From Rossellomorea aquimaris (lineage in GTDB: Bacteria > Bacillota > Bacilli > Bacillales > Bacillaceae_B): DNA of 60,817 bases. The stretch is from assembly GCF_003315075.1 (NCBI RefSeq), contig NZ_QNRJ01000020.1, forward strand, positions 1 to 60,817, in the 5' to 3' direction. The notes beneath the pieces were generated by a model. The model searched no databases. It was not told where the DNA came from and saw only the letters and a list, made by a program, of their open reading frames with translations. The stretch's first letter is position 1, and each line of letters opens with the position of its first letter. This document shows, in pieces, positions 26,255-35,475 of the stretch. The position numbers were made by a program, and so were the translations under genes.

Positions 26255-29200
26255 CTAGAATTCTACTTCTATTCTTTCTACAATTTCTTTCAAACGAAAT
26301 TTATCATCTTCCCAAAAGCATGCTGGTACTTCTTGATACTTAGGTTTATCAGAATCGATTTCTGATACTAAATACATTTTAAATTGATCTGGATTTTGTT
26401 TCGCAAATTCTAGTTCACCTGGAGTGATTACGAAAGAGTTTGCATTTCCTGTTTTCACTTCAACAAAGAAAGTTTTTCTATGGTCATCCTGATAAGATAA
26501 GTCATATTCTCCAGAACTAGCTTGTCCAGGTTTTAAAATACCTATTTCGACGAATGCCTCCGACTTGGGAAATACATTTTCCATGCCATATTGTTTACAA
26601 AGTAAATTGTAAATCAATAATTCACCTTTGTTACCTATAATTTTTTTAGCATTGTTTGCTTTATCTTCAGCACTTTTTGAGTATGCTCCACTCGGTCTTT
26701 TTTTATTAGCTGATGGCCATCCTTTTGATGCATGAAATTCTATATCTTGTTTATCTGGAATGACACCTTCCAATTGTTTATAAACATCTTTAGACTTTTC
26801 GGATTGTTCCTTTTCAATTCTTTCCTGTTGCATAATTAACCAATTATTAAATTCATCAACCCTATTGAAATAAATCATGATTTGAACTTTTTGATTGTTA
26901 GCTATTTCATCGGCAAACAAATTATCAGGGTTTAATTTGTTGAAATTTTCCTTATAAATTGATTTGACCTCAACCTTTTCAATGTTTTCAATTAATATAG
27001 GGAAGATTCTAAGAACAGCTTGAGTCAAATCAAATTTAACAGAATTCTTTATACTATCGAGATCTGCAGAATAATATTTGTATGCATCTACCTCATCAAG
27101 AAATCTAGTTTGTTTTTCTATGTCACCGTCAGAAACTAGTTTACTAAACAATTGGTCTGTAAATTCTTCTTGATGCTCATCGAGATATCGTCTAATCCTT
27201 TTTTGCCAATACTCTCTCACATCAATATTTATCAACTCAGATAGGTTATTAAGATCAGATATATCCTTATTGATTTCATTCAAGCAAGATATTACAGTCT
27301 CATAATCTGATTCTCTAAGAAAATATGAAAAATCAACATTCTCTATCTGATTTAAAGTATTACTACTTGCTCCATTTTCATAAAAATAGTCAAAGACCAA
27401 TTTGCTTAGAGCATTTTCACAGAAGAGCAATTCATATGACTCATTCCATTTGTCAACGCCATATTCATCAGATATCTTTTCTCTTTTTCTAGTTGCATCT
27501 TTAGATACTAGAAGTTCAATCAAGTTAGCATCTAATTCAAGTGTCAATAACTGCTTAAAAATATCTACGATTCCATTTGAAAACCCATCTGACAGCCGTA
27601 GTTGTTCAATGCTTTGTTTTGAACTAGGTAATTTAAAGTAAAAGTCTCTTCTATCTTCCACAAAGTAAAAATCTTCAAGTTGTACTTGTCGGTTGTTTTG
27701 CTCCTTATCAATCGCAACAATCTCGCTACAAGGCACGATTTGCATTCTTTTTATTTTATCAACATTGGTTTTGTTGTCATCAATTGTCGATAAAACAGCC
27801 GTTTTAATTGTATCAATTTCTTTTTTGAAATTCTCTAGAATGTAATCGTGTTTAATATACGAAAACAACTCAAAATTTGATCTAAAACGTTCTACACCAA
27901 GCCATTTATTAATGATGGAAATATTTTGTTTTACGGGTATTGATATAAAATGTTCCTGATTTTCCATTGCTTTAGGTATTTTCTTATCAGCATACTTTAC
28001 ATCGTTAGCACAATAAAATTTTCCATTCTTAGCTAGTACAAAAATACCTTTTGGGGAATAGGCTGGTTCTTTATCTTTCTTGAATTTGATTATCTCTGTG
28101 TAGAGTTTCCGACTTATTTCACCTTTATCAAAAGTGGGTAATGTATCTAAGATTCTTTTTATATCAGTGTCTTCAAGAAGAGCCATAGATTCCTTAAAAT
28201 CAAGATTTTGTATTAGATCATTTCCCACGAATTCTAGTAAGTCTTGTTCGAATATACCGTAAAGGTCCTGGACATTCGCTTTCAACTTATCATATTTCAC
28301 CACCTGTTGTGGTGAATACTTATTACCATTAAATTCAATCCACTGAGTAGTATTCAGCACATACTTGATGTACTCGTTGGAGTTGAAATACATTCCACTC
28401 CAGTTAGTTTGCTGTTTGATATTCGAATCTTTTTTATTTGAATACAATAAAACTCGGAGTTCTTCATCTTTAGCAACCCACTCAACAATTTCTGAAGTGT
28501 TAAGCTTACTAATTAAATTTTCTATATTTTCAATACTCTTAGTGGTTAGATAATTGATATTGAAATCAATCTGGTCCGCATATTTATCAGCAATGAAATT
28601 CTTAAATTCATAATTATTTATAAGTGACTTTGTCTCAATTATCAATGGAAACTTTGCAACTCCACACTTTTCAATAAAAGTTGTAAATTCCGCAATATCA
28701 TTTCCATGATATAGTTTGTTAGGTTCTATTAATGAAGAATATGTAGTGTTGGCAAAAAGCTTTTCACCTAGTGGGTTTCCATAATTTACGCCAAGAAACA
28801 GCCTGGTTGATGCTTTAATATCTCCGTTCTGATCGGGTAAATTGAATGGAACTTTTGAAAGCTCGCTACCTTGTGTTAGTTTGTCATGATAATTTTCAAA
28901 GAACCAATTCATAAAAGATTCTGCTTTATCCACATGATCAATTTGTCGATTAATTGTACCAATTATTAAATCAGAACTGCTTTGTTCCGTAAGTTCTACA
29001 GCGAAATATTCTTTACTAAATGCATCGAGTAAACGTTTATCACCAGTTCTTTCTGCCCTGAATTTGTCGTTTAGTTTCTTCCATTCGTCACCATATTTAT
29101 CCTTAACTTGTGAAATTAGCTCATCGACATAATCTTGATGCAAAACACAGAGTTTCACCCAACCTAATTCATTTGGTAATACTGAAATCCCACCATCAGT

Positions 29201-30748
29201 TGGTAAAAATACTTTATTAGATTTTAGGATCCAGTTATTTCGACTATCATTCAATAGATTCGGAACAATATCAGCATCACGATAGTCATTACTCCACCAT
29301 AAGAATACTTTAATTCGAGTCGATACATTCCACTCGTCGTTAATTAAGTTTATCTTTCTTGCTAGATCATCTGCTGAGAAATTCAATCCATCATAACCAA
29401 CAAATTCAGATAATATTGTTACTATCTCTACACTCTCTTCAGTTGATAGCTGCAATAATAGGTTGAACTCTTTGCCTTTAAATTCGGCGGGAAATACATT
29501 CTGTAGTAATTGGGGTGCATCTTGAATTGAAATATATTCCCCATTGACAGTAGGTAAAATCGTCGCACCTGTTAGTAAACTCAAATATTCATCATAGAAA
29601 TTAAATTCATCACTATCCCATAGTTTATTATCTTGTACAGGGGTCACCATTTTTATGGCTGTATCAGCATATATAGGTTTCGCCAGTGCCTCGGCAACTT
29701 CCCTGATAAAAGGTAAGACTTCACCAAAAATTTTTTTATTAATTCCCTCACTATCATTCGGAACACCATCACGAGAATTATTTGTAATGAATGGTGCATT
29801 TATTAATGCGTTGATGGGAGTTGAAAAATCTCGAATAGGGAAATAACAGTACAACTTTTCTTTCTTGAAATCATAATTAATAGCTTTGGGGACGGCAATT
29901 GAAAGGACAGCAGTTTTTTCACCAATATATACATCTTTTTTAAAGACAAAGTATTCTTCAGCAGGTTTGCTCGTACCATCTACAGTTCTCTCAATTAAAA
30001 CATCAATCCCGTCAATCAGTTTTTCTGCGATTCGAGTTTCTTCATCGGTATTAATAGTGATTTTCGTAATATTAGGGAGAAAAAGTAAAGATTTATAAAA
30101 AGGTTGCTTTAACTGCTTTGTTACTCCGTTTTCTTTTAACCGATTTAGTTCTTTAAGTTTTACTCTAATTAAAGTGTCAAAATCTGAGACAATCCTTTCA
30201 ATCTGTTCGGGACAGTTCATTATTGGAAAACATAATGGATAATCTTTTCTCCAGGACATCAATTGTTCATTAATCAATTCAATATGAGAATGCTTATCAA
30301 AACAGCTCTCAGCAAAATCCTTACTGAACCTAACAGCATAATCGCCAGAGTATAACTCTATCCATTCAGCATCATTAAGTAACGATCTGAAACCAGTACC
30401 TTTATTCCCTATGTTTTGTGATGATTTATTACTTGCTCGTCCCAAGCACAATCTTTCAATAGTTTCTTTTGTAAAGGAAGTTCCTGTATTTCCTACTTCC
30501 AAAACATTGTCTTTATAGGTAATCTTGACTTCTACCTCTTCGTTGCCATCAATATATTCACTTTTCTTCTTATCACCGTATGCATCATCTACGTTTTGAA
30601 GCAATTCTAATATTTGCCTACCGTTATAATCTCGCATCAATTCATATTCTTCACTACAGGCTTTTTCAAGTTCATTGCTTAATTTTGAATTAGTGTATTT
30701 CTCAATAAAAATATTTCGTAATTCATCAATGGTCCTCCAATTGCTCAT
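26255..30748 (-). CDS. Sacsin-like HSP90-fold ATPase with DUF3883 (NO VEIN) nuclease end
   Basis: A 1497-aa protein. The N-terminus has the Bergerat ATPase boxes: ELLQNVDDAYG (about residue 46-56), EVGNTGTSF (about 83) and GNKGTGFRSLL (about 115-125), as in sacsin and NO VEIN proteins. About 1200 residues of helical, repeat-free middle follow. The C-terminus (about 1370-1460) is DUF3883-like: GNKGELLIYNLL, then EYDLSY and FFVEVKTG, a D...ExK arrangement of a PD-(D/E)xK nuclease. GAGGGG lies 11 bases before the ATG. Monocistronic, in a run of defence genes. Related proteins occur in defence neighbourhoods, but I cannot assign a named system. A sensor-ATPase driving a nuclease is the simplest reading and is inference. 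Confidence 0.72.
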   Translation of the reverse strand: MSNWRTIDELRNIFIEKYTNSKLSNELEKACSEEYELMRDYNGRQILELLQNVDDAYGDKKKSEYIDGNEEVEVKITYKDNVLEVGNTGTSFTKETIERLCLGRASNKSSQNIGNKGTGFRSLLNDAEWIELYSGDYAVRFSKDFAESCFDKHSHIELINEQLMSWRKDYPLCFPIMNCPEQIERIVSDFDTLIRVKLKELNRLKENGVTKQLKQPFYKSLLFLPNITKITINTDEETRIAEKLIDGIDVLIERTVDGTSKPAEEYFVFKKDVYIGEKTAVLSIAVPKAINYDFKKEKLYCYFPIRDFSTPINALINAPFITNNSRDGVPNDSEGINKKIFGEVLPFIREVAEALAKPIYADTAIKMVTPVQDNKLWDSDEFNFYDEYLSLLTGATILPTVNGEYISIQDAPQLLQNVFPAEFKGKEFNLLLQLSTEESVEIVTILSEFVGYDGLNFSADDLARKINLINDEWNVSTRIKVFLWWSNDYRDADIVPNLLNDSRNNWILKSNKVFLPTDGGISVLPNELGWVKLCVLHQDYVDELISQVKDKYGDEWKKLNDKFRAERTGDKRLLDAFSKEYFAVELTEQSSSDLIIGTINRQIDHVDKAESFMNWFFENYHDKLTQGSELSKVPFNLPDQNGDIKASTRLFLGVNYGNPLGEKLFANTTYSSLIEPNKLYHGNDIAEFTTFIEKCGVAKFPLIIETKSLINNYEFKNFIADKYADQIDFNINYLTTKSIENIENLISKLNTSEIVEWVAKDEELRVLLYSNKKDSNIKQQTNWSGMYFNSNEYIKYVLNTTQWIEFNGNKYSPQQVVKYDKLKANVQDLYGIFEQDLLEFVGNDLIQNLDFKESMALLEDTDIKRILDTLPTFDKGEISRKLYTEIIKFKKDKEPAYSPKGIFVLAKNGKFYCANDVKYADKKIPKAMENQEHFISIPVKQNISIINKWLGVERFRSNFELFSYIKHDYILENFKKEIDTIKTAVLSTIDDNKTNVDKIKRMQIVPCSEIVAIDKEQNNRQVQLEDFYFVEDRRDFYFKLPSSKQSIEQLRLSDGFSNGIVDIFKQLLTLELDANLIELLVSKDATRKREKISDEYGVDKWNESYELLFCENALSKLVFDYFYENGASSNTLNQIENVDFSYFLRESDYETVISCLNEINKDISDLNNLSELINIDVREYWQKRIRRYLDEHQEEFTDQLFSKLVSDGDIEKQTRFLDEVDAYKYYSADLDSIKNSVKFDLTQAVLRIFPILIENIEKVEVKSIYKENFNKLNPDNLFADEIANNQKVQIMIYFNRVDEFNNWLIMQQERIEKEQSEKSKDVYKQLEGVIPDKQDIEFHASKGWPSANKKRPSGAYSKSAEDKANNAKKIIGNKGELLIYNLLCKQYGMENVFPKSEAFVEIGILKPGQASSGEYDLSYQDDHRKTFFVEVKTGNANSFVITPGELEFAKQNPDQFKMYLVSEIDSDKPKYQEVPACFWEDDKFRLKEIVERIEVEF

Positions 30749-31299
30749 ATCTGTACTTTCCCCTCTTTAAGGAATTGAAATGTCCTATTAACTTTATATT
30801 TAGTTAATTATTCTATAGAACCCACCTATTCCTATGATTGTATTAAATTTTGATCACTCCTATTGACAATAAAAAGCCTTATTACTAGTGCATTCTGAAC
30901 CACACTAGCAATAATGCTTTATTATTACCCCTCGGCAATCCAACAATCCACCTTCGTTTGCAATACCCAAAGTACTCTAAAATAAAGACTTTTACTGTAC
31001 AGGAATGGGGATTGCCTATCTCCAATTTGTATTGTAAATCATGTATACATTCTCAATGTGTACTTTTAAGTACCAATGGATCGATATGTGGTTCCTATCT
31101 TATTTCATTTAGGGCATTTATTCATCAACACTTTCCAGTAATAATTCAGAAGTTATAAAGGAGCATCGCTATTAAGGAAGGTTTTATCAGTCTTCTAATG
31201 AAAAGGGGAAGGTAATCCTAAAGAGCATGGGAGCCATTTAGACCATTCGATACGTTCCCAAAATTTAAGGAGTAAGGGAGGAACATATCCCTTTCTTTC
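30749..31299. other. Intergenic region between sacsin-like and LeoA-like genes
   Basis: About 550 bases. It holds the hairpin at 30871 and the promoter region of the sacsin-like gene. A 66-codon plus-strand frame at 30958-31158 has no ribosome site and an unlikely composition, so I do not call it a gene. Confidence 0.45.
30871..30922 (-). terminator. Terminator of the GTPase operon
   Basis: On the minus strand AAAGC-TTATTGCTAGTG pairs with CACTAGTAATAA-GCTTT with small mismatches, followed by TTTTTATT. It lies about 380 bases past the LeoA-like stop, far but with no other gene between. Confidence 0.55.
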
Positions 31300-33030
31300 T
31301 TAATTGCCAATCTCAGTTATTTTACTTCGTACTTGCTTGATAAGGGTAGAGATAATATTGACCGACTCTTCTTTGGAGGTTTCAGCATTACGTATTTGGT
31401 TTTGTTGTTGTTCGATTGCTGTCAATTCATTATTGAAGAATGGTAAGATTCCTTCTTCGATATTATGTAAAAACTCTTTCCTAATGTCCCTTGCTACTTG
31501 TCTATATTCATTTCTAATATCTGCTCGAGCTTCACGGAGCTCCTGATAATAATTTGCCTCATCATATTCTTCTTTTGCCGTAAAGAAGATATCTAGAACA
31601 ACCCCCACAATAGATAAGATTGGACCTAATTTATTTATAAGCTTGGTTAATTTTGTAGCTCCCCAAGGTTTAAATTTAACCCCAAAGCTTTTAACCACAT
31701 TTACCACGGTCTCTTTTGAAACCTCCGTAGCGAACTTCCCTAATTTTTGTAAGGCATCAGGGGCTTTCCCAACTAATGTGTGAGTCCCTTTTTTTTCGGA
31801 GATGTTTCTTTGTGAGAAAGATGCACTCCTTGCTTCAAATGATTCAAGTGTGGCTTGACCTAAGGGTGAATCCTCCAGATTCTTTAACTCTTCTTGCAAG
31901 TGTTCCATCTCTTTTTCTAACAACTTCTGAACATTTTCAAGTGATGTCTGTGATTCCGCTTGAATAGAGAGTTCTGAACTCTGAATTGCTTTGTTTATAT
32001 CATCAGCACTATTCTCTCCATCCACTTTCTCTGCAACTGATTCGCCTGCCATGACAATCTCATGTTCTAACCTGTTTAACTCATTTTGAACCCCATTATG
32101 CAGCCTGATTTTCGCTGTACGAATTAAATTTGCTTTTCTTCTTAATAATTCAAGCAAATCACGCTCTGCTTTATTATCTGTACTTAAAAAATCGAGTGAT
32201 TTTTCAAGCACATCTGCGCTTCGGTGTAGTGGTGTCAACAATCTTGCTGTCAGCTGATTATTTGTAATTAACTTCTGTAGAGAATCTAGAAAACTGTCAA
32301 AATTAGATTTTTTCTGTAGATAATCTCTTTCTTCTTCATCGTCCTCCTCTAACTTAGCTTCTAATAAGCAGTTGGCATCAATAAAGGAAGTATAAAAATC
32401 ACTTGGATGATAAGGATCAATAACTTCAAGAATAGACTTCTCTAAAATTTGAGGTGTCCCCTGCTCACGGCTCATCTTGTTCACAACTAAAGCGATTTGA
32501 CCTGTACGTTGCATATCATGAATAAGCTTTCTGAAGAAAGCTCCTCCTTCCGGGTTAAAAAGCTCATTAGATACAACAAATACGAGTAAATCTGACTTGG
32601 AAATTTGATCAAGCGTTTTTGAATCATGCTCTAATCTGCCTGCATATATTCCCGGTGTATCAATAATCTCCACATTGTCCCATTTATATGATTGTGTGAT
32701 ATCTGTCATAATTTGTGCACCAACATTAATAGTTTTTTCACCAAGCTGGTACATCTGAATAAGCTTTTGTTCCCCTTCCACTGTCTCATACTGTTTACGT
32801 ATGAATTTAGCTCCTGTCAGTGCTGCGATTGTTGAAGATTTACCGGCATTGTATTGACCTATAAAAGCAACTCTTAACTTTTGCTGCTTACGATCCTCTT
32901 CCAAAAAGCTTAAGAAATCAGATATTAATGTTTGAATTTCTTCCTCTTCTATTTTTTTTAAGAGGGAAGCAATATTTTCTGTAATCGTTGTAATATCACT
33001 AATATGTTTTGCAAATAACAAGTCTTTCAT
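31300..33030 (-). CDS. leoA: Dynamin-like GTPase, Eleos LeoA-like
   Basis: A 576-aa large GTPase. G1 GQYNAGKSS (about residue 57-65), G3 DTPGIYAGR (about 121) and G4 VNKMS (about 185) are intact. A long helical region follows, with coiled-coil segments around 310-390, a hydrophobic stretch near 470-485 (GPILSIVGVVLDIFF) that could insert into membrane, and a helical C-terminus. The length equals that of E. coli LeoA (about 570 aa). It starts 6 bases after the stop of the larger GTPase, with AAAGGGTGA as ribosome site. Two adjacent dynamin-like genes are the layout of the Eleos anti-phage system; the assignment is from layout and size, not from a search. Confidence 0.68.
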   Translation of the reverse strand: MKDLLFAKHISDITTITENIASLLKKIEEEEIQTLISDFLSFLEEDRKQQKLRVAFIGQYNAGKSSTIAALTGAKFIRKQYETVEGEQKLIQMYQLGEKTINVGAQIMTDITQSYKWDNVEIIDTPGIYAGRLEHDSKTLDQISKSDLLVFVVSNELFNPEGGAFFRKLIHDMQRTGQIALVVNKMSREQGTPQILEKSILEVIDPYHPSDFYTSFIDANCLLEAKLEEDDEEERDYLQKKSNFDSFLDSLQKLITNNQLTARLLTPLHRSADVLEKSLDFLSTDNKAERDLLELLRRKANLIRTAKIRLHNGVQNELNRLEHEIVMAGESVAEKVDGENSADDINKAIQSSELSIQAESQTSLENVQKLLEKEMEHLQEELKNLEDSPLGQATLESFEARSASFSQRNISEKKGTHTLVGKAPDALQKLGKFATEVSKETVVNVVKSFGVKFKPWGATKLTKLINKLGPILSIVGVVLDIFFTAKEEYDEANYYQELREARADIRNEYRQVARDIRKEFLHNIEEGILPFFNNELTAIEQQQNQIRNAETSKEESVNIISTLIKQVRSKITEIGN

Positions 33031-33036
33031 CTAAAA

Positions 33037-35211
33037 TCACCCTTTATTCAATTCTATTTTAACTTGACATAACTGCCCGGCTAGGCGTATATTCACACCC
33101 TTCTTCCCAATAACAAGACCCTTCAACGAGTTCGGCACATTAACCTTTGCCGTAACTCTATCACCGTCCCTAATTATTTTCACCTGGTCAGGCTCTATAG
33201 TTGCCGGGTAAAGTGCATTTGCCAATTGAGTTCTAAGATCCGAAGTCTCACTAACGAGCATGACATGCTCGCCGCAAATATTATCTAATCCTATATTTGT
33301 TTTACCGTCCAGATACCATTCAGAAGGAACGAGGATTTTCGTTGCAACACCTTGTTCTCTGGCAACTCGAATCAGTTGATATGCCTCACAGTTTACTCCT
33401 TCAAGCTTAAGAAGATGGGCGAAGAGTTGTTTATTGATCTTTTCTTTGAGTTCATTTATTGTGTTTGCCTTTTCCCTCAATTGATCTGCCACAAAGAATA
33501 AGCTGTCTATATATACTTCTACTTTATCTAGCATCTCCCGTCTGCCTTTTTTAGTAATATTTTCATAAAACCAGGCTTTGTAGGAGCCCTTTGTTTTTCT
33601 TTCCAGCTCTTCAATATGTTCCAGCAAATCTTTCTTGGCATCTTTTTTAGCCTTTTTCCATTTCTTTGATTCATAATCACTTACGAACCAGCTAATAAGC
33701 CCAACAACTGTACTTGCTCCAAGTGCAATCCATCCAACCGGATTCCAAACATTTGCAGCTCCCCATCCTGCTGTAGCAGCAATAAAGGCACCAGCAGAAA
33801 ATCCAGAAAGGGTCACTCCTCCCCATTTTAAAACCCTGCCAATTTGTCCTTTTTTAAAATCACTCATATTCTTTGAATCTAGTGTAATGGAGTTGATATC
33901 ATACTGGTATTGCCTCGTAAATTCCGTTAGGAAGGACTGTAATTCGTTAATAAGTTCCTTCATGTGGTTGTTCATCATTTTCTCAATATGCTTTGCTTTT
34001 TCTTTCAAATTAGATTGCAGGACGGAATGAATATCCTTTTTACCTATGTATTCTTCTACAAAATAGGGAACCCATTGCTTAATAGGTGAATATAACTTCG
34101 CAGCATTCTGTTCAATTCTCTCATTCCCATCAGGAATAAAACTGTCAAAGAATCGTTTCAGTTCTGCTCGTTTTTTCACCATAAACAGTGCCTGCGAACG
34201 GATAAGACGCTGCTCCTCCCACAGCATTTTTTCAATTGTATCGATAAAATGAACTGTACTATCATAAAACGTTAGTACTCGTCGGTGCTTACCGCTTCTA
34301 TTCACTTCCTTAGCTATTTTGCTGTAAACTGTATCTAGCCTACTTTTATCCCATAAATCTTCGGAAATCTCTTGTAATTCCTCAAGTGTACTAAGAAACG
34401 CTGATTGTGCATGTATCCAAATAACTTCAACATGGTCTATATTCAGATGTTTTTTCACATAGCTCCTAATGTGCTTTCGATGCTCACTTAACCGGTCAAA
34501 CTCAAAAACCTTTTCTGGTCTTTTGAGGAATCGCCTAATCTCTTTCTGATCCGGTTGTTCAGTTTGTGGGTTTAATAAATTATATTTTACATTCATTACG
34601 ACGAAAAAGTGCTTATTCAGTTCCTGCAGTCTGCTCATTTCATCAAACTCACCAGGCTGAACAGAATCATCGGAGGTGAGAAACATGATCATATCTGATT
34701 GATCAATAATATCATGTGCTTTATCGGCATCTTCATCGCCCTTAAATGCTTCAAACCCTGGAACATCTAAAAGTCGCAGACCATTCCAATTATACTCAAG
34801 GATATCCCTTGTGGTCCGCTGTGCTCCTTTACCAATTGTATTCCCATTTCCATTGGTCAACGCTTCCCGTATGGTACTCTTCCCAGCCTTAGTCCGACCA
34901 AATAGAGACAGAGTAAATGCATCCAAATGTTTCTTTTTTTCTGCCAATGAATCTGTAAAATCATCCAATCCACCTTTAGATTGAATCCCTATTCGATAAA
35001 TCATCTCTTGAAGGGTAGAAGAAAATTCAAAGTTCTTAACGTCATGGTCCTGCATTATCAATTGATATTTCCCTTCTAGCTGACTTTCTAAATCTTGCAA
35101 TAATTGCTTAAGTTCATTTCGAAAAGCCAAGTTTTCCACATACACCTGCTTTGACGTTTCTGAACACTGCTCAAGTAATTCAGTAAATTGATTGACTATT
35201 TTTTGTGCCAT
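33037..35211 (-). CDS. leoBC: Dynamin-like GTPase with NusA-like KH tail, Eleos LeoBC-like
   Basis: A 724-aa protein. GTPase motifs: G1 GRTKAGKST (about 107), G3 DVPGFEAFKG (about 150), G4-like MNVKYN. The middle is helical, with a hydrophobic hairpin at about 465-510 (GFSAGAFIAATAG, NPVGWIALGASTVVG). The last 90 residues look like the KH region of NusA: QLANALYPATIEPDQVKII, then VNVP and GLVIGKKGVNIRLAGQL, with the GxxG loop as GKKG. A KH tail implies nucleic-acid binding, which I would not expect in a membrane dynamin. First gene of the two-GTPase operon; a GAGGGAG site precedes the ATG. Eleos naming is inferred from the tandem arrangement. Confidence 0.66.
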   Translation of the reverse strand: MAQKIVNQFTELLEQCSETSKQVYVENLAFRNELKQLLQDLESQLEGKYQLIMQDHDVKNFEFSSTLQEMIYRIGIQSKGGLDDFTDSLAEKKKHLDAFTLSLFGRTKAGKSTIREALTNGNGNTIGKGAQRTTRDILEYNWNGLRLLDVPGFEAFKGDEDADKAHDIIDQSDMIMFLTSDDSVQPGEFDEMSRLQELNKHFFVVMNVKYNLLNPQTEQPDQKEIRRFLKRPEKVFEFDRLSEHRKHIRSYVKKHLNIDHVEVIWIHAQSAFLSTLEELQEISEDLWDKSRLDTVYSKIAKEVNRSGKHRRVLTFYDSTVHFIDTIEKMLWEEQRLIRSQALFMVKKRAELKRFFDSFIPDGNERIEQNAAKLYSPIKQWVPYFVEEYIGKKDIHSVLQSNLKEKAKHIEKMMNNHMKELINELQSFLTEFTRQYQYDINSITLDSKNMSDFKKGQIGRVLKWGGVTLSGFSAGAFIAATAGWGAANVWNPVGWIALGASTVVGLISWFVSDYESKKWKKAKKDAKKDLLEHIEELERKTKGSYKAWFYENITKKGRREMLDKVEVYIDSLFFVADQLREKANTINELKEKINKQLFAHLLKLEGVNCEAYQLIRVAREQGVATKILVPSEWYLDGKTNIGLDNICGEHVMLVSETSDLRTQLANALYPATIEPDQVKIIRDGDRVTAKVNVPNSLKGLVIGKKGVNIRLAGQLCQVKIELNKG

Positions 35212-35417
35212 ATATCTCCCTCTAAAGAACTAGAAATTTATTAATATATTGAATATTTTAACATAATTTACCTTGTTAAGGGGAGTTACATTATAAAGGG
35301 TTTTTTACATACTAAGAGGACCAAAACCTTAGTGGGTGGTTAATGGAGATTGAGTATGGACTGAGAGTAAATATGAATTTAAAATTAGTACTACTCAATC
35401 AATATTTTAAGTCATCA

Positions 35418-35452
35418 AGAAAAGGTTTGATAATAATTATCAAACCTTTTCT
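35418..35452. terminator. Strong 17-bp hairpin terminator
   Basis: AGAAAAGGTTTGATAAT and its exact complement flank a single A. It lies just past the stop of the 1569-aa gene (minus strand) and upstream of the GTPase operon, and can act as its terminator. Confidence 0.7.
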
Positions 35453-35475
35453 AAAATAATTTAAATGTATTATTT

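Noticed and set aside
30958..31158. 66-codon plus-strand frame between the sacsin-like and LeoA-like genes
   Set aside because: No ribosome binding site, no conserved motif and unusual Cys/Ser/Ile-rich composition; likely a chance frame.
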